From Legionella quinlivanii (lineage in GTDB: Bacteria; Pseudomonadota; Gammaproteobacteria; Legionellales; Legionellaceae): DNA of 64,000 nucleotides. Below are positions 43,225 to 51,960 of the stretch, in pieces. How positions within the stretch are numbered: position 1 is the first letter of the stretch; each line of letters begins with the position of its first letter. The stretch covers positions 1,067,501-1,131,500 of the forward strand of contig NZ_UGOX01000001.1 in NCBI RefSeq assembly GCF_900461555.1, given 5' to 3'. The notes under the pieces are model-generated. The model had not been told where the DNA came from and did not search any database. It worked only from the letters and a program-made list of their open reading frames with translations. A program made the translations under genes and the position numbers.

Positions 43225-46200
43225 TTACACTATTTGAGGTGCGTCCACCACAAGTGACGTTTCGGCATAGGCCCAATGAATCCAGAGACCAGTGGCCAAA
43301 TAATACACACCGCAATGGACGGGCCGCTGATCTCTTTGGGAGATATAGCGGGCATAGCTCTCTACCTGCAGACGATGTTCCTCTTTGGCCTGACTCGTTT
43401 CATCGCCTGTTTTAAAATCAATGATCCAGAGAATGCCGTTTTCAACAAACATCCTGTCGATGATTCGCGTGACCATCTGATTATTTTCTTCCACCAGGAA
43501 AGCATACTCGGAGAATTCCTCTTCATGCTGCTGACAAATCCATTGCCCGACCGGATCAGCGCAAAAATTGCAAAGATAGTTTTTTATAGTCGCCATGCCA
43601 TTATCTTGCTCTTGTGAAGAACATCCCTGGGCTTTCAAATAGTTAGAGGCCAAATGCCAGGGAATTTCCGATTGAGAAAGCCGGTGATGTTCGCCAATCC
43701 ATTGCAATAAGAGATGAATGGCATTACCCAAATGACGTGCGATATTATCATTAAGCCATTGAATGGGAAGAGCAAACTGATTAGCGGACTCATAGGCGTT
43801 CGCTGCGGAATAAAATTCAATGGGCAAACGATAAAGGGCAGGAAAAGCCTGCTCAGGTTCCTGGACAGTTTCGTTTTCAGCAATAAATTCTTCCCGTATT
43901 AAGCTTCTAAAGCTCCCCTCACGGGCTTTTTCCTGATGGTCATAAAGATAAAGCCGCTTTTTAGCCCGGGTAGTAGCAACATAGAGTAGACGCTGTTGTT
44001 CGTAGCTTTCTTTTTCAGAATGTATTTCACCAATGTAATCGTACAACTGACAGTTTTGCTCATGCGCTGCTCTTACTGGCGACATGAGGAAGAGCGCGTT
44101 TTGTGCCTGACGGGGCATTTTTAGCCACCGGAAAAGCGGCTTATCTGATTGTGCTGATTTGCTGCCCAGGCCGGGAAGGATCACTGTGTCAAATTCCAGA
44201 CCCTTTGATTTATGAATTGTCATAATTTGCAAACTGGAAGAGGCCGCTTCCCGAGCATAGAGCTCGTTAAACTGGCGCTCAAATTGCGGCAAACTATTTA
44301 ATAAGCCATTGTCATCGTATTTTTCCAGAAGACTTAAGAATTGCTCAATATCCTGCTCTTGCGCAGCTTCTAAAATAGAGTTGAAATGGAAGCGTTCGGC
44401 AGTAATTTTTACCCAACTGGCCAGTGATTGTCGATTCCGCTCTTTAAAAGCCTGCCTGAAGAGGGCGCTGGCAAATTGCACGCGAATCTGACTGTCCGCA
44501 CTTAGCGATTGAACAAGGGATTCTGTGCTTATTAACTCCAGGAACGTCGCTTTTTTATCTGCATCGGCGAGGCGGTATAAGTCAGTTAGAGATAGGCCCA
44601 CTGAAGGACTTCTGAGAAATGCCATCCAGGAAGTACGGTCAGCCGGCATTAACAGCGCCTTGGTTAAAGACCAGATATCCTGAAGATGGGGCAGGTTGGC
44701 TAATCGCTCAATATCGACTCCCTGAAACGCAATTCCTTCACTGCGTAAAGCGGCTGTAATAGCCTGCAATTGGGATCTTGAGCGCACAAGAATGGCCACA
44801 CTGTCGTCAGGATATTGCAATTGCAGGGTTTTAATAAGGGCTGCAACTGCCTGCGCTTCTGCTTCTTTGCTGCAAAATTGTCGAGCAACAATATGACTAT
44901 CTTCTCGAGTTTGTACCACATTAACTGAGGGATAAAAGGATATGGCTCCAGATTCGATATCATCTCGCGCGGGAAAAATGGTTTTAAACTCCTGGTTAAT
45001 CCATTCAATCACTGGCGCTGTCGAACGAAAATTACTGCATAACTCCAGTGAGTGAAGAGGAACCGGCCCAATACCTTCCTCTTTCGCCTTTAAAAACAAT
45101 CCGACTTCGGCTTGTCGGAACCGATAAATGGATTGCATGGGATCTCCCACTACAAACAAGGTTTTATTTTCAGAGGGCAACCACCCCTGAATTAGTTTTT
45201 CCAGCAACTGATATTGCTGAATGGAGGTATCCTGGAATTCATCGATTAGCAGGTGATGGATACTGTAATCAAGATAAAGGCTTAAGTCGGTGGGATTGTC
45301 CTCGCCGCCTAAAGCATGCAGTGCCTGCTGGGAAACGGCTGCAAAATCTACCTGATTTTTCTCAGTAAATACAATTTGCAAATGGGCTGCCAGCATAGGT
45401 AGCAGCGTCAGTAGGGATTGAAGAATATGCCATTGATATTCATCATAAACCGGTTCAGGCAATTGTTTAATTTTAATCAGTCTGTGGGTAAAGTCCGGGA
45501 GTAATTCAAGGGCTGCCAGCAATTCTTTACTGTCATTTTTTAAAGCCTGGTACTCAGCTTTCGGACAGCTATTCGCCTTTAAACCGACATGATGATCAAA
45601 ACCGTTGCGCAGTTTGTCCGCTTTCGTTAGTAGCAGTGAAGCCAGACCAAGACCCAACTCCTTATTTAATTCCTCAAACGTATTCCAGGATTTCAGCGGA
45701 TAGCGCAAAGAGCCAGGATCATTTTCGATTGAAGCCACATGCTGGCATAGCTTGCGCAGAGTTTCACGCAGCGAAACCGGAACACTTTCCTGAAAGCGTT
45801 TGATCTCATGGTTCTCTATCCAGCGTAAAGCCTGTTCAGACGAATCCTTTGTTTGCGCACGCACGGAGTAGATAAGACCTAACCATTGTTCCCGGCTTGC
45901 CAGTAAACTGGAAAACAGGTCCAGTAGTTTATCCTGGCGATTATCAAGGTGTTCAAGCAGGGCCTGAATTGGAGACTGTAATACTGAAGTCTCAAGGCAG
46001 GTATGCAGGCATTGACGGGCTGCGAGTCGATACAGATCAGCCTGATTCTCGGCGATTGAAGCAAAATTGCTTTCCTGTTCAAGCAATGGGATTGACTGCG
46101 CCAGATATTGGCATAAAGAGTCAATTGTCATTACTTTTAATCGACCGGGCTGCTGCAATAATTGCCAACCCATTCGCTTGCTATGCTCCAGTGCAGACTG

Positions 46201-46473
46201 CGCATAACTAAAGGTAAGTTGCTGGTGGGCGTTGGCGGGAGTCTTATTTTGCTCCGCTTTTCCCAAAGCCAGCAAAATTCGTTCCTTCATCTCACTCGCT
46301 GCCTTACGGGTAAAGGTTAGCGCAATGATTTGTTCTGGCGCACTGACCTCGCTCAGCAGCCGCAAAAAACGCTGAGTAAGTAATTCCGTCTTGCCTGAAC
46401 CGGCAGGCGCCTGCACAATAAAGGAGCGCCGAGGATCTGTGGCCTCTCTACGCTCGAATGCATCCTGAAGCAT
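43225..46473 (-). CDS. UvrD/AddA-type helicase-nuclease
   Basis: This is a superfamily 1A helicase fused to a C-terminal RecB/AddA-type nuclease, expected to resect double-strand DNA ends. In the 1082 residues Walker A is APAGSGKTELLTQRF (about 20-35), Walker B is LIDEFQDTSIQQY, motif III follows as VVGDPMQSIYRFRQAE, motif VI is LYVATTRAKKRLYLY, and the nuclease site is IDRMF...IIDFKTGD...QVESYARY. The frame extends upstream to 46557, but that would overlap lysC-lysA; ATG 46473 is one base after the lysC-lysA stop, implying translational coupling. AddA normally works with an AddB partner gene next door; none is present in this window. Confidence 0.88.
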   Translation of the reverse strand: MLQDAFERREATDPRRSFIVQAPAGSGKTELLTQRFLRLLSEVSAPEQIIALTFTRKAASEMKERILLALGKAEQNKTPANAHQQLTFSYAQSALEHSKRMGWQLLQQPGRLKVMTIDSLCQYLAQSIPLLEQESNFASIAENQADLYRLAARQCLHTCLETSVLQSPIQALLEHLDNRQDKLLDLFSSLLASREQWLGLIYSVRAQTKDSSEQALRWIENHEIKRFQESVPVSLRETLRKLCQHVASIENDPGSLRYPLKSWNTFEELNKELGLGLASLLLTKADKLRNGFDHHVGLKANSCPKAEYQALKNDSKELLAALELLPDFTHRLIKIKQLPEPVYDEYQWHILQSLLTLLPMLAAHLQIVFTEKNQVDFAAVSQQALHALGGEDNPTDLSLYLDYSIHHLLIDEFQDTSIQQYQLLEKLIQGWLPSENKTLFVVGDPMQSIYRFRQAEVGLFLKAKEEGIGPVPLHSLELCSNFRSTAPVIEWINQEFKTIFPARDDIESGAISFYPSVNVVQTREDSHIVARQFCSKEAEAQAVAALIKTLQLQYPDDSVAILVRSRSQLQAITAALRSEGIAFQGVDIERLANLPHLQDIWSLTKALLMPADRTSWMAFLRSPSVGLSLTDLYRLADADKKATFLELISTESLVQSLSADSQIRVQFASALFRQAFKERNRQSLASWVKITAERFHFNSILEAAQEQDIEQFLSLLEKYDDNGLLNSLPQFERQFNELYAREAASSSLQIMTIHKSKGLEFDTVILPGLGSKSAQSDKPLFRWLKMPRQAQNALFLMSPVRAAHEQNCQLYDYIGEIHSEKESYEQQRLLYVATTRAKKRLYLYDHQEKAREGSFRSLIREEFIAENETVQEPEQAFPALYRLPIEFYSAANAYESANQFALPIQWLNDNIARHLGNAIHLLLQWIGEHHRLSQSEIPWHLASNYLKAQGCSSQEQDNGMATIKNYLCNFCADPVGQWICQQHEEEFSEYAFLVEENNQMVTRIIDRMFVENGILWIIDFKTGDETSQAKEEHRLQVESYARYISQRDQRPVHCGVYYLATGLWIHWAYAETSLVVDAPQIV

Positions 46474-46474
46474 A

Positions 46475-49036
46475 TTAGTCAACCACAATTTCCTGGGCTG
46501 GCGGGCGTAAATTGTAATTGGAGCCCATGCAATGACCATATGCACCGGTATTGGCAATCAGCATGATGTCATTTTCACGGGTGTCTGGCATCAGCCGGTT
46601 GTAGCCTAAAGTATCTCCGGATTCACATATTGGCCCTACAATATGAGCAAATCCAACTTTCTCCTCGTGAAGCCGGCTTAGATTAACTATTTCATGATAA
46701 GCGCCATAGAGCGAGGGGCGAACCAGTGAGTTCATGCCGGTTTCTATACCAATAAACCGCACTCTGCCTTTGTCCTTGCATTGCGTTACTTTGGCAAGAA
46801 TTACCCCGCTATTGGCAACAAAATATCGTCCTGGCTCCAGCCAGAAAGACAATTGTGGAAACTGGGATTTAATCGCCATCAGCGAGCTGTCGAATGCAGC
46901 CAGATCGAGGGCGCGTTGACCAGGTTTTTCTGCAATTCCCAAGCCGCCTCCCAGATTAATGATGCTGATTTCGGGAAACAGTTTGGTAAAATTGGCTAGC
47001 ATTCTTGCTGTATCCTGCCATAACTCAGGGGTCAGAATGCCGCTGCCGGAGTGAGAATGCAAGCCGACAACCTGAATCTTAAGTTCTGAAATCAGCTCTG
47101 CTGCCAGGCTTAAATCATTTTGCGGAATACCGAATTTGGACTCGTTGCCCGCTGTGCTTACAAACTTGTGATGGCCTGCTCCAGTGCCAGGATCTACTCT
47201 TAAAAAAAGCTTCCGGTTTCTAAAAATTTCTGGCCAGGTTTGCAAGGGATAGAGATTATCAATGGTTAGATGACACTCCAGATCCAGTGCAAACTCATAT
47301 TCTACTCGTGGCGCAAAATTGGGAGTGAATAATATCCTTTCGCGAGAAATGGTCGGGAAAAGGGCTAGAACATGTTTAAGCTCATTGATAGAAACGCACT
47401 CAAATCCGATTCCTTTGTCGTATAAAGTCTTGAGAATTTCAGGATGGGGATTGGCTTTAACCGAATAAAACAATTCATCAATAGATTCGAGATTGATTAG
47501 CTCATCGGCTTTTTGCTGCTGAGTTTCGCGGTCATACGCATAGCAGGGCGAATATTGCTGGGCCAGATTCAGGAGTTGCTCGCGCTTGCTTTCCCACCAA
47601 GGGGTTTTTTGAATTTCTGGCTTCCCGAATTCCTCATGCCAGCTCTTTGAATAATAGAAACTTTGCGGATTATTTTCGATCAATAAATGATGAAGTTTCT
47701 GGCAAAGTTTTTCTGCATGCGATTCATCCACTACAAAAGTCATATTAAGATCATTTGATGCGAGCGACATCAGATAGATTTGTTTGGCTTCAAATACTTC
47801 AAGTGTCGGACCTAATTGCGGCAATACAGTGCGAATATGATGGCCAACCAGACTAACGGCACTGCAGGGTTCGATTATTTTGGCACGGCCGAAACGGTTG
47901 AGGTCAGTTATCAGGGCGTTTAATACTTCACGATCTCTTAGCTTGACGCTGCTATCTAATGAGAGGGTCACGTTAAACTCAGAGGATGAAAGCAGATCAA
48001 CTGAAAAGCCGTGGTGCTTAAAGGCCGTGAAAACATCCGCGAGAAAGCCTACCTGCTGCCACATATTCAAGGTGTCGATGGAGATAAGGATAATGCTATG
48101 TTTTACCTGAATGGATTTAATTGGCGGCGCCAGTTCATCGCTATCCTTGGAAATCATGGTTCCGGAATGCTCAGGCATGCGCGTGAATTTGACGACCATC
48201 GGAATACCGGCATTACGAACTGGCGGTAAACAATTGGGGTGCAGTACCTTTGCACCCATCGACGCAATTTCCTGGGCCTCGTCATAGTTGAGCTGTTTTA
48301 AAAGCCTGGCATGGGGCATTTGATGCGGATTGGCAGTATAAATTCCGGGTACATCAGTCCAGATTTCACAGAGACTCGCCTGTAACTTGGCCGCCAGTAG
48401 AGCCGCGGAGGTGTCAGAGCCTCCACGTCCAAGCAATACAGTATCGCCTTGTGGATTGGCTGCAAAAAAGCCCTGGGTAATAATTGCCTGATAGCCGGAA
48501 TTTAGCAGTTCGCTGGCAAGTTCGGGTTGCGGGTCACTGTGACAGCGGGCGGAGAGATAATTTACAGAGTCGCCTCCGGGAATCGGGGTGGAGACCAGTG
48601 CTTTTCGAACATCGTACCAGAGACAATGAATACCCCTGGCTTCAAGAAAGGCGTGGCCAAGCCGGGTCATCATAATTTCACCGAGAGACAGGACCTGCGC
48701 GCGTGTTTTTGCGGGAGCCTCTCGCAAAAGAGCAATCCCTGTCAGCCATTTTTCAAGCTGTTCCAGTTCTGTCTGAATCAGCGAAGGGGATAAACCCAGT
48801 TCTTCTATCAACTGGTAATGGCTCTGTTCAATATCATCATAAATACTTTTGTGCTGATCAACTAAAGCAGCCTCAATAGCTTGCTCAAGTTTATTGGAGA
48901 TCTGGGTCATTGCCGAGCAGACAATGACAGGCTGCAAGCCATTTTTTATGTGCTTCTGAGTGATAAAGCCAATATTTTCCCAGGTTTGTAAAGAGGAGAC
49001 GCTAGTGCCTCCAAATTTGGTTACTATTTGCTGCAT
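46475..49036 (-). CDS. lysA: Bifunctional aspartate kinase / diaminopimelate decarboxylase
   Basis: This fusion catalyses the first and last steps of lysine synthesis: phosphorylation of aspartate and decarboxylation of meso-diaminopimelate. The N-terminal half (about 1-450) is aspartate kinase with VTKFGGTSVSS, the GRGGSDTSAALLAA block, two ACT-like domains and MGAKVLHP. The C-terminal half (about 460-853) is a fold-type III PLP decarboxylase with the Lys in YSVKANPHPE, HSHSGSG, NLGGGLG, EPGRYFVANSG and the GPICESGD Cys. A lysC-lysA fusion of this order is known in Xanthomonadales and Legionella. ATG 49036 (MQQIVTKFGG) is preferred over 49051. The symbol lysA is used for the fused gene; lysC is equally apt. 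Confidence 0.93.
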   Translation of the reverse strand: MQQIVTKFGGTSVSSLQTWENIGFITQKHIKNGLQPVIVCSAMTQISNKLEQAIEAALVDQHKSIYDDIEQSHYQLIEELGLSPSLIQTELEQLEKWLTGIALLREAPAKTRAQVLSLGEIMMTRLGHAFLEARGIHCLWYDVRKALVSTPIPGGDSVNYLSARCHSDPQPELASELLNSGYQAIITQGFFAANPQGDTVLLGRGGSDTSAALLAAKLQASLCEIWTDVPGIYTANPHQMPHARLLKQLNYDEAQEIASMGAKVLHPNCLPPVRNAGIPMVVKFTRMPEHSGTMISKDSDELAPPIKSIQVKHSIILISIDTLNMWQQVGFLADVFTAFKHHGFSVDLLSSSEFNVTLSLDSSVKLRDREVLNALITDLNRFGRAKIIEPCSAVSLVGHHIRTVLPQLGPTLEVFEAKQIYLMSLASNDLNMTFVVDESHAEKLCQKLHHLLIENNPQSFYYSKSWHEEFGKPEIQKTPWWESKREQLLNLAQQYSPCYAYDRETQQQKADELINLESIDELFYSVKANPHPEILKTLYDKGIGFECVSINELKHVLALFPTISRERILFTPNFAPRVEYEFALDLECHLTIDNLYPLQTWPEIFRNRKLFLRVDPGTGAGHHKFVSTAGNESKFGIPQNDLSLAAELISELKIQVVGLHSHSGSGILTPELWQDTARMLANFTKLFPEISIINLGGGLGIAEKPGQRALDLAAFDSSLMAIKSQFPQLSFWLEPGRYFVANSGVILAKVTQCKDKGRVRFIGIETGMNSLVRPSLYGAYHEIVNLSRLHEEKVGFAHIVGPICESGDTLGYNRLMPDTRENDIMLIANTGAYGHCMGSNYNLRPPAQEIVVD

Positions 49037-49200
49037 AATATACTCGCACAAAAAAAGACCACATTACCACGGAGTTGTGAGAGAAGACAAGTGTGAAGAA
49101 GTTGCTGCGGAAATAAAAAGCCAATGTGATTTTATATGTTTCACTTTGGTTTTTTATTTACTTATCAATGGCTTTTTTATGATTATTTTAATTGATTTAA

Positions 49201-49228
49201 TTGAAAACTATTGTAATTCATTTATTAT
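49201..49228 (+). promoter_or_regulatory. Putative sigma-70 promoter for the FadL-type gene
   Basis: TTGAAA (49201-49206) and TATTAT (49223-49228) are separated by 16 bases, giving a leader of about 80 bases. The surrounding 49050-49312 gap is strongly AT-rich, and no other signal is convincing. Confidence 0.35.
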
Positions 49229-49312
49229 CTTTGCTTTGGCTGAACGATTGATAATATTGTTTAACAATGTTGTTTAAATTTTTGGGACGCATTAATAGTT
49301 AAGGAGCGTGGA

Positions 49313-50749
49313 GTGAAGAGCATGCAAAAACCCATAAGAACGATGGTCAGTGCTGCTGTTGTGTCAATGATGGCTGTAAGTGCTGCTAATGCAGGGGCGT
49401 TTTCTCTGTATACTGAGAGTGCGGGATATGTGATTGGTAACTATGCTGCGGGAGCTGCTGCCGAAGCTGCAGATGCCTCAACAGGCTGGTATAACCCTGC
49501 CGGATTGGCTTTGTTACATAATCAACAAATTGTAACGGGTGGTGTTGGCGTTTTCCCAAGCAGTAAATTATCTGGTACTTCTACTTTCAGATCGTTTTCA
49601 GGCCTTCCATTCCCCTCAAATCTCAATATCCAGACGTTCAATGATGTACAGGGCGCGAATGATGCATTTGTACCTTCTTTCCATTATGCGCTGCCGCTTA
49701 CTGACCGCGCTACCTTCGGCTTGAGCATCGTATCTCCATTTGGTTTGTCTACCGAATGGTCTCGAAATGAGCCAATGCGTTATCAGGGAACATTCAGTGA
49801 ATTGATTACCACCACTATTTCTCCTGAAATTGGCGGTATGATTACGGATAACTTCTCTTTGGGGGCCGGTATCGACCTGCAATATGCGCGAGTTAAATTT
49901 AACAGCGTTCTGGGGGTTCCTACAGTAGCCTTCGCAATTACTCGAAATTCGTTCGCACTGGATTCTCCTTCCTATAATAAAGGAAATTCGACCGGTGTTG
50001 GATTCCATGCTGGTGCGATGTATATGTTTAATGACAATCATTCGCGAATTGGCTTGAACTATCAGTCCAAAATGAATCACACATTTCATGGCTACAGCCG
50101 TTTAAGCGGCCCGCTCGCAACTCCAGGACTAAATTTGACAAACCCTCGCAGTGTTATCTTTGCTTGCAACACTTGTACGTTTACAAGCCATAACCTGTCA
50201 AGTAACAACCTGGACTTCCCTGAAATTGTAACCCTGAGTGGATACCATGATGTCAATGACAAGCTGGCATTATTAGGCTCGGTTGTTTATACAGGATGGC
50301 ATTCAATCAGAACGATTGAACTAAGAAACGTTGCTGCGTTTTCCCAGGGTATCGGTCAGGTAAAAGCGAATTCAATATCCAATGAATACTATGACAATGC
50401 ATGGCGTGCTGCTATTGGTGCGAACTACAAGTTCACCGACCAATGGATGCTGCGTGTGGGCGGTGGATACGACCAAACTCCAACCACTGATGCAAATCGT
50501 ACTGTTCGTCTGCCTGATGCTGATCGCTGGGCGCTCTCAGTGGGCGGTCACTATCAATGGCGTTCTGACATTGGGTTTGATGCAGGCTGGACTCACTTGT
50601 TTGCTGCTGGCGATCCAACGCTTAACAAGAATCAGACCACTTCAAGCTTTACTACCAACGTGAACGCTACTGCAAAAGTAAGAGCGGATCTGGTTGGGGT
50701 GCAAGCGACCTGGACAATGGACCAAGTAGCTCCTGTACCTACAAAATAA
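49313..50749 (+). CDS. FadL/OmpP1-family outer membrane transporter
   Basis: This is a 14-strand beta-barrel that takes up hydrophobic molecules such as long-chain fatty acids. The 478 residues include a signal peptide ending SAANAGA and the family hatch motif (GNYAAGAAAEAADASTGWYNPAGLA). A string of amphipathic strands and a C-terminal strand ending in PVPTK follow. The start is GTG 49313 with AAGGAG at 49301-49306; ATG 49322 is the alternative. The first 13 residues before the hydrophobic core are basic. It is monocistronic, with a strong terminator at 50764-50792. Confidence 0.9.
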   Translation: MKSMQKPIRTMVSAAVVSMMAVSAANAGAFSLYTESAGYVIGNYAAGAAAEAADASTGWYNPAGLALLHNQQIVTGGVGVFPSSKLSGTSTFRSFSGLPFPSNLNIQTFNDVQGANDAFVPSFHYALPLTDRATFGLSIVSPFGLSTEWSRNEPMRYQGTFSELITTTISPEIGGMITDNFSLGAGIDLQYARVKFNSVLGVPTVAFAITRNSFALDSPSYNKGNSTGVGFHAGAMYMFNDNHSRIGLNYQSKMNHTFHGYSRLSGPLATPGLNLTNPRSVIFACNTCTFTSHNLSSNNLDFPEIVTLSGYHDVNDKLALLGSVVYTGWHSIRTIELRNVAAFSQGIGQVKANSISNEYYDNAWRAAIGANYKFTDQWMLRVGGGYDQTPTTDANRTVRLPDADRWALSVGGHYQWRSDIGFDAGWTHLFAAGDPTLNKNQTTSSFTTNVNATAKVRADLVGVQATWTMDQVAPVPTK

Positions 50750-50763
50750 TAGAGTTGAACTCT

Positions 50764-50792
50764 AAAAAAGCCACCCAATGGGTGGCTTTTTT
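50764..50792. terminator. Bidirectional terminator after the FadL-type gene
   Basis: AAAAAAGCCACCC, an AAT loop and GGGTGGCTTTTTT (50764-50792) form a strong intrinsic terminator flanked by A and T runs, so it can act on both strands between the convergent FadL-type and hemB genes. Confidence 0.95.
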
Positions 50793-50815
50793 GTTACAGG
50801 AATCCACAAAAAACC

Positions 50816-50900
50816 TTCTTTGCGAGCGTCAGCGAAGCAGTCCAACGCATCACTTCTCTCAAAGCTTGATCTGGATTGCTTCACTTCGTTCGCAAAGACG
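50816..50900. repeat. Dispersed palindromic element, copy 2
   Basis: Arms 50816-50844 and 50872-50900 pair across 27 bases and are nearly the same as the arms at 39039-39069 and 39094-39123. The centre (ACGCATCACTTCTCTC and following) is unlike that of copy 1. The flanking GCTTCTATC found 3' of copy 1 also reappears 3' of this copy, so the unit is probably longer than the stem alone. Confidence 0.85.
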
Positions 50901-50976
50901 ACAGCTGAGTTTGCCTGCTTCTATCCACGCAACAATACCTCTGCCGGAATGACACAGTTTGTATTGCTTAACAGTT

Positions 50977-51960
50977 TTATCTCATCAGTTTCGCTAAATC
51001 TTTGGCAAAATAAGAAATGATCATATCGGCGCCCGCTCTTTTAATCGCAATCAGACTTTCCAGCATGGCCTGCTCTTCATTGATTAATCCCTGACTTGCT
51101 GCGAATTTCAGCATGGAATATTCACCGCTTACCTGATAGGCACATAGAGGAACGGCAGGAATTGCCTGTTTTAACTTATAGATGATATCCAGATAATTCA
51201 TTGCGGGTTTTACCATCAGCATGTCTGCACCCTCTGCCAGATCAAGTTCAGCTTCTCGCAGCGACTCTTTGCTGTTGGCCGGATCCATTTGATAGGATTT
51301 ACGATCGCCGAATTGCGGAGCGCCCTGCGCGGCTTCACGAAACGGGCCATAAAAGCTGGAGCAATATTTTACCGCATAGCTCAATATCGCTTTATCCTGA
51401 AACCCGGCGGCATCGAGTGCGTTTCTGATTGCCATCACCATACCGTCCATCATACCGCTCGGTGCTATCCAGTCAGCTCCCGCCTGCGCATGACTAACGG
51501 CCTGTTGCGCGAGAAGCTCAAGCGTTCGGTCATTATCGACAATGGTATCTCTCAAGACACCGCAATGACCATGATCAGTGTATTCGCAGAAACACAGGTC
51601 CGTAATAATGAGCATTTCGGGATTAGTCTGGCGGATAATCTGTATAGCTTTTTGAATAATACCCTCCGGCTGCCATGATGAACTGCCTCGCTCATCCTTA
51701 TGGGCTGGCAAGCCAAATAGTAATACCGCCGGGATACCCAGAGAGGATATTTCTTCAATTTCTTTAGCCAGCGCATTAAGCGGCAGTTGATATTGACCGG
51801 GCATGCTGGGAATTTCACGCGCAGCATTCAGTGTCTCACTGATAAATAAGGGATAGATAAATTGTTCAATAGACAGTCGAGTTTCCCTTAAAAGTGCTCG
51901 GCTTGCAGAGGTTTGTCGCATACGTCTTAATCGCAACGGCAGATTATAAGCCATAGTCAT
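50977..51960 (-). CDS. hemB: Delta-aminolevulinic acid dehydratase (porphobilinogen synthase)
   Basis: HemB condenses two 5-aminolevulinate molecules into porphobilinogen for haem. The 327 residues contain the zinc Cys triad in DLCFCEYTDHGHC, the Schiff-base lysines in SYAVKYCSSFYGPFREA and MLMVKPAMNYLDII, and the YQVSGEYSMLK block. The zinc-type Cys cluster is intact. It is the last gene of the mutS-tamA-tamB-hemB run; the first ATG (51960) abuts the tamB TAA, and a second ATG at 51954 has better spacing from the AAGGAG site. A terminator separates it from the FadL-type gene. Confidence 0.96.
   Translation of the reverse strand: MTMAYNLPLRLRRMRQTSASRALLRETRLSIEQFIYPLFISETLNAAREIPSMPGQYQLPLNALAKEIEEISSLGIPAVLLFGLPAHKDERGSSSWQPEGIIQKAIQIIRQTNPEMLIITDLCFCEYTDHGHCGVLRDTIVDNDRTLELLAQQAVSHAQAGADWIAPSGMMDGMVMAIRNALDAAGFQDKAILSYAVKYCSSFYGPFREAAQGAPQFGDRKSYQMDPANSKESLREAELDLAEGADMLMVKPAMNYLDIIYKLKQAIPAVPLCAYQVSGEYSMLKFAASQGLINEEQAMLESLIAIKRAGADMIISYFAKDLAKLMR

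Noticed and set aside
46474-46557. A 28-residue N-terminal extension of the helicase gene inside lysC-lysA.
   Set aside because: It overlaps the conserved C-terminus of the decarboxylase in another frame; ATG 46473 directly after the upstream stop is more plausible.
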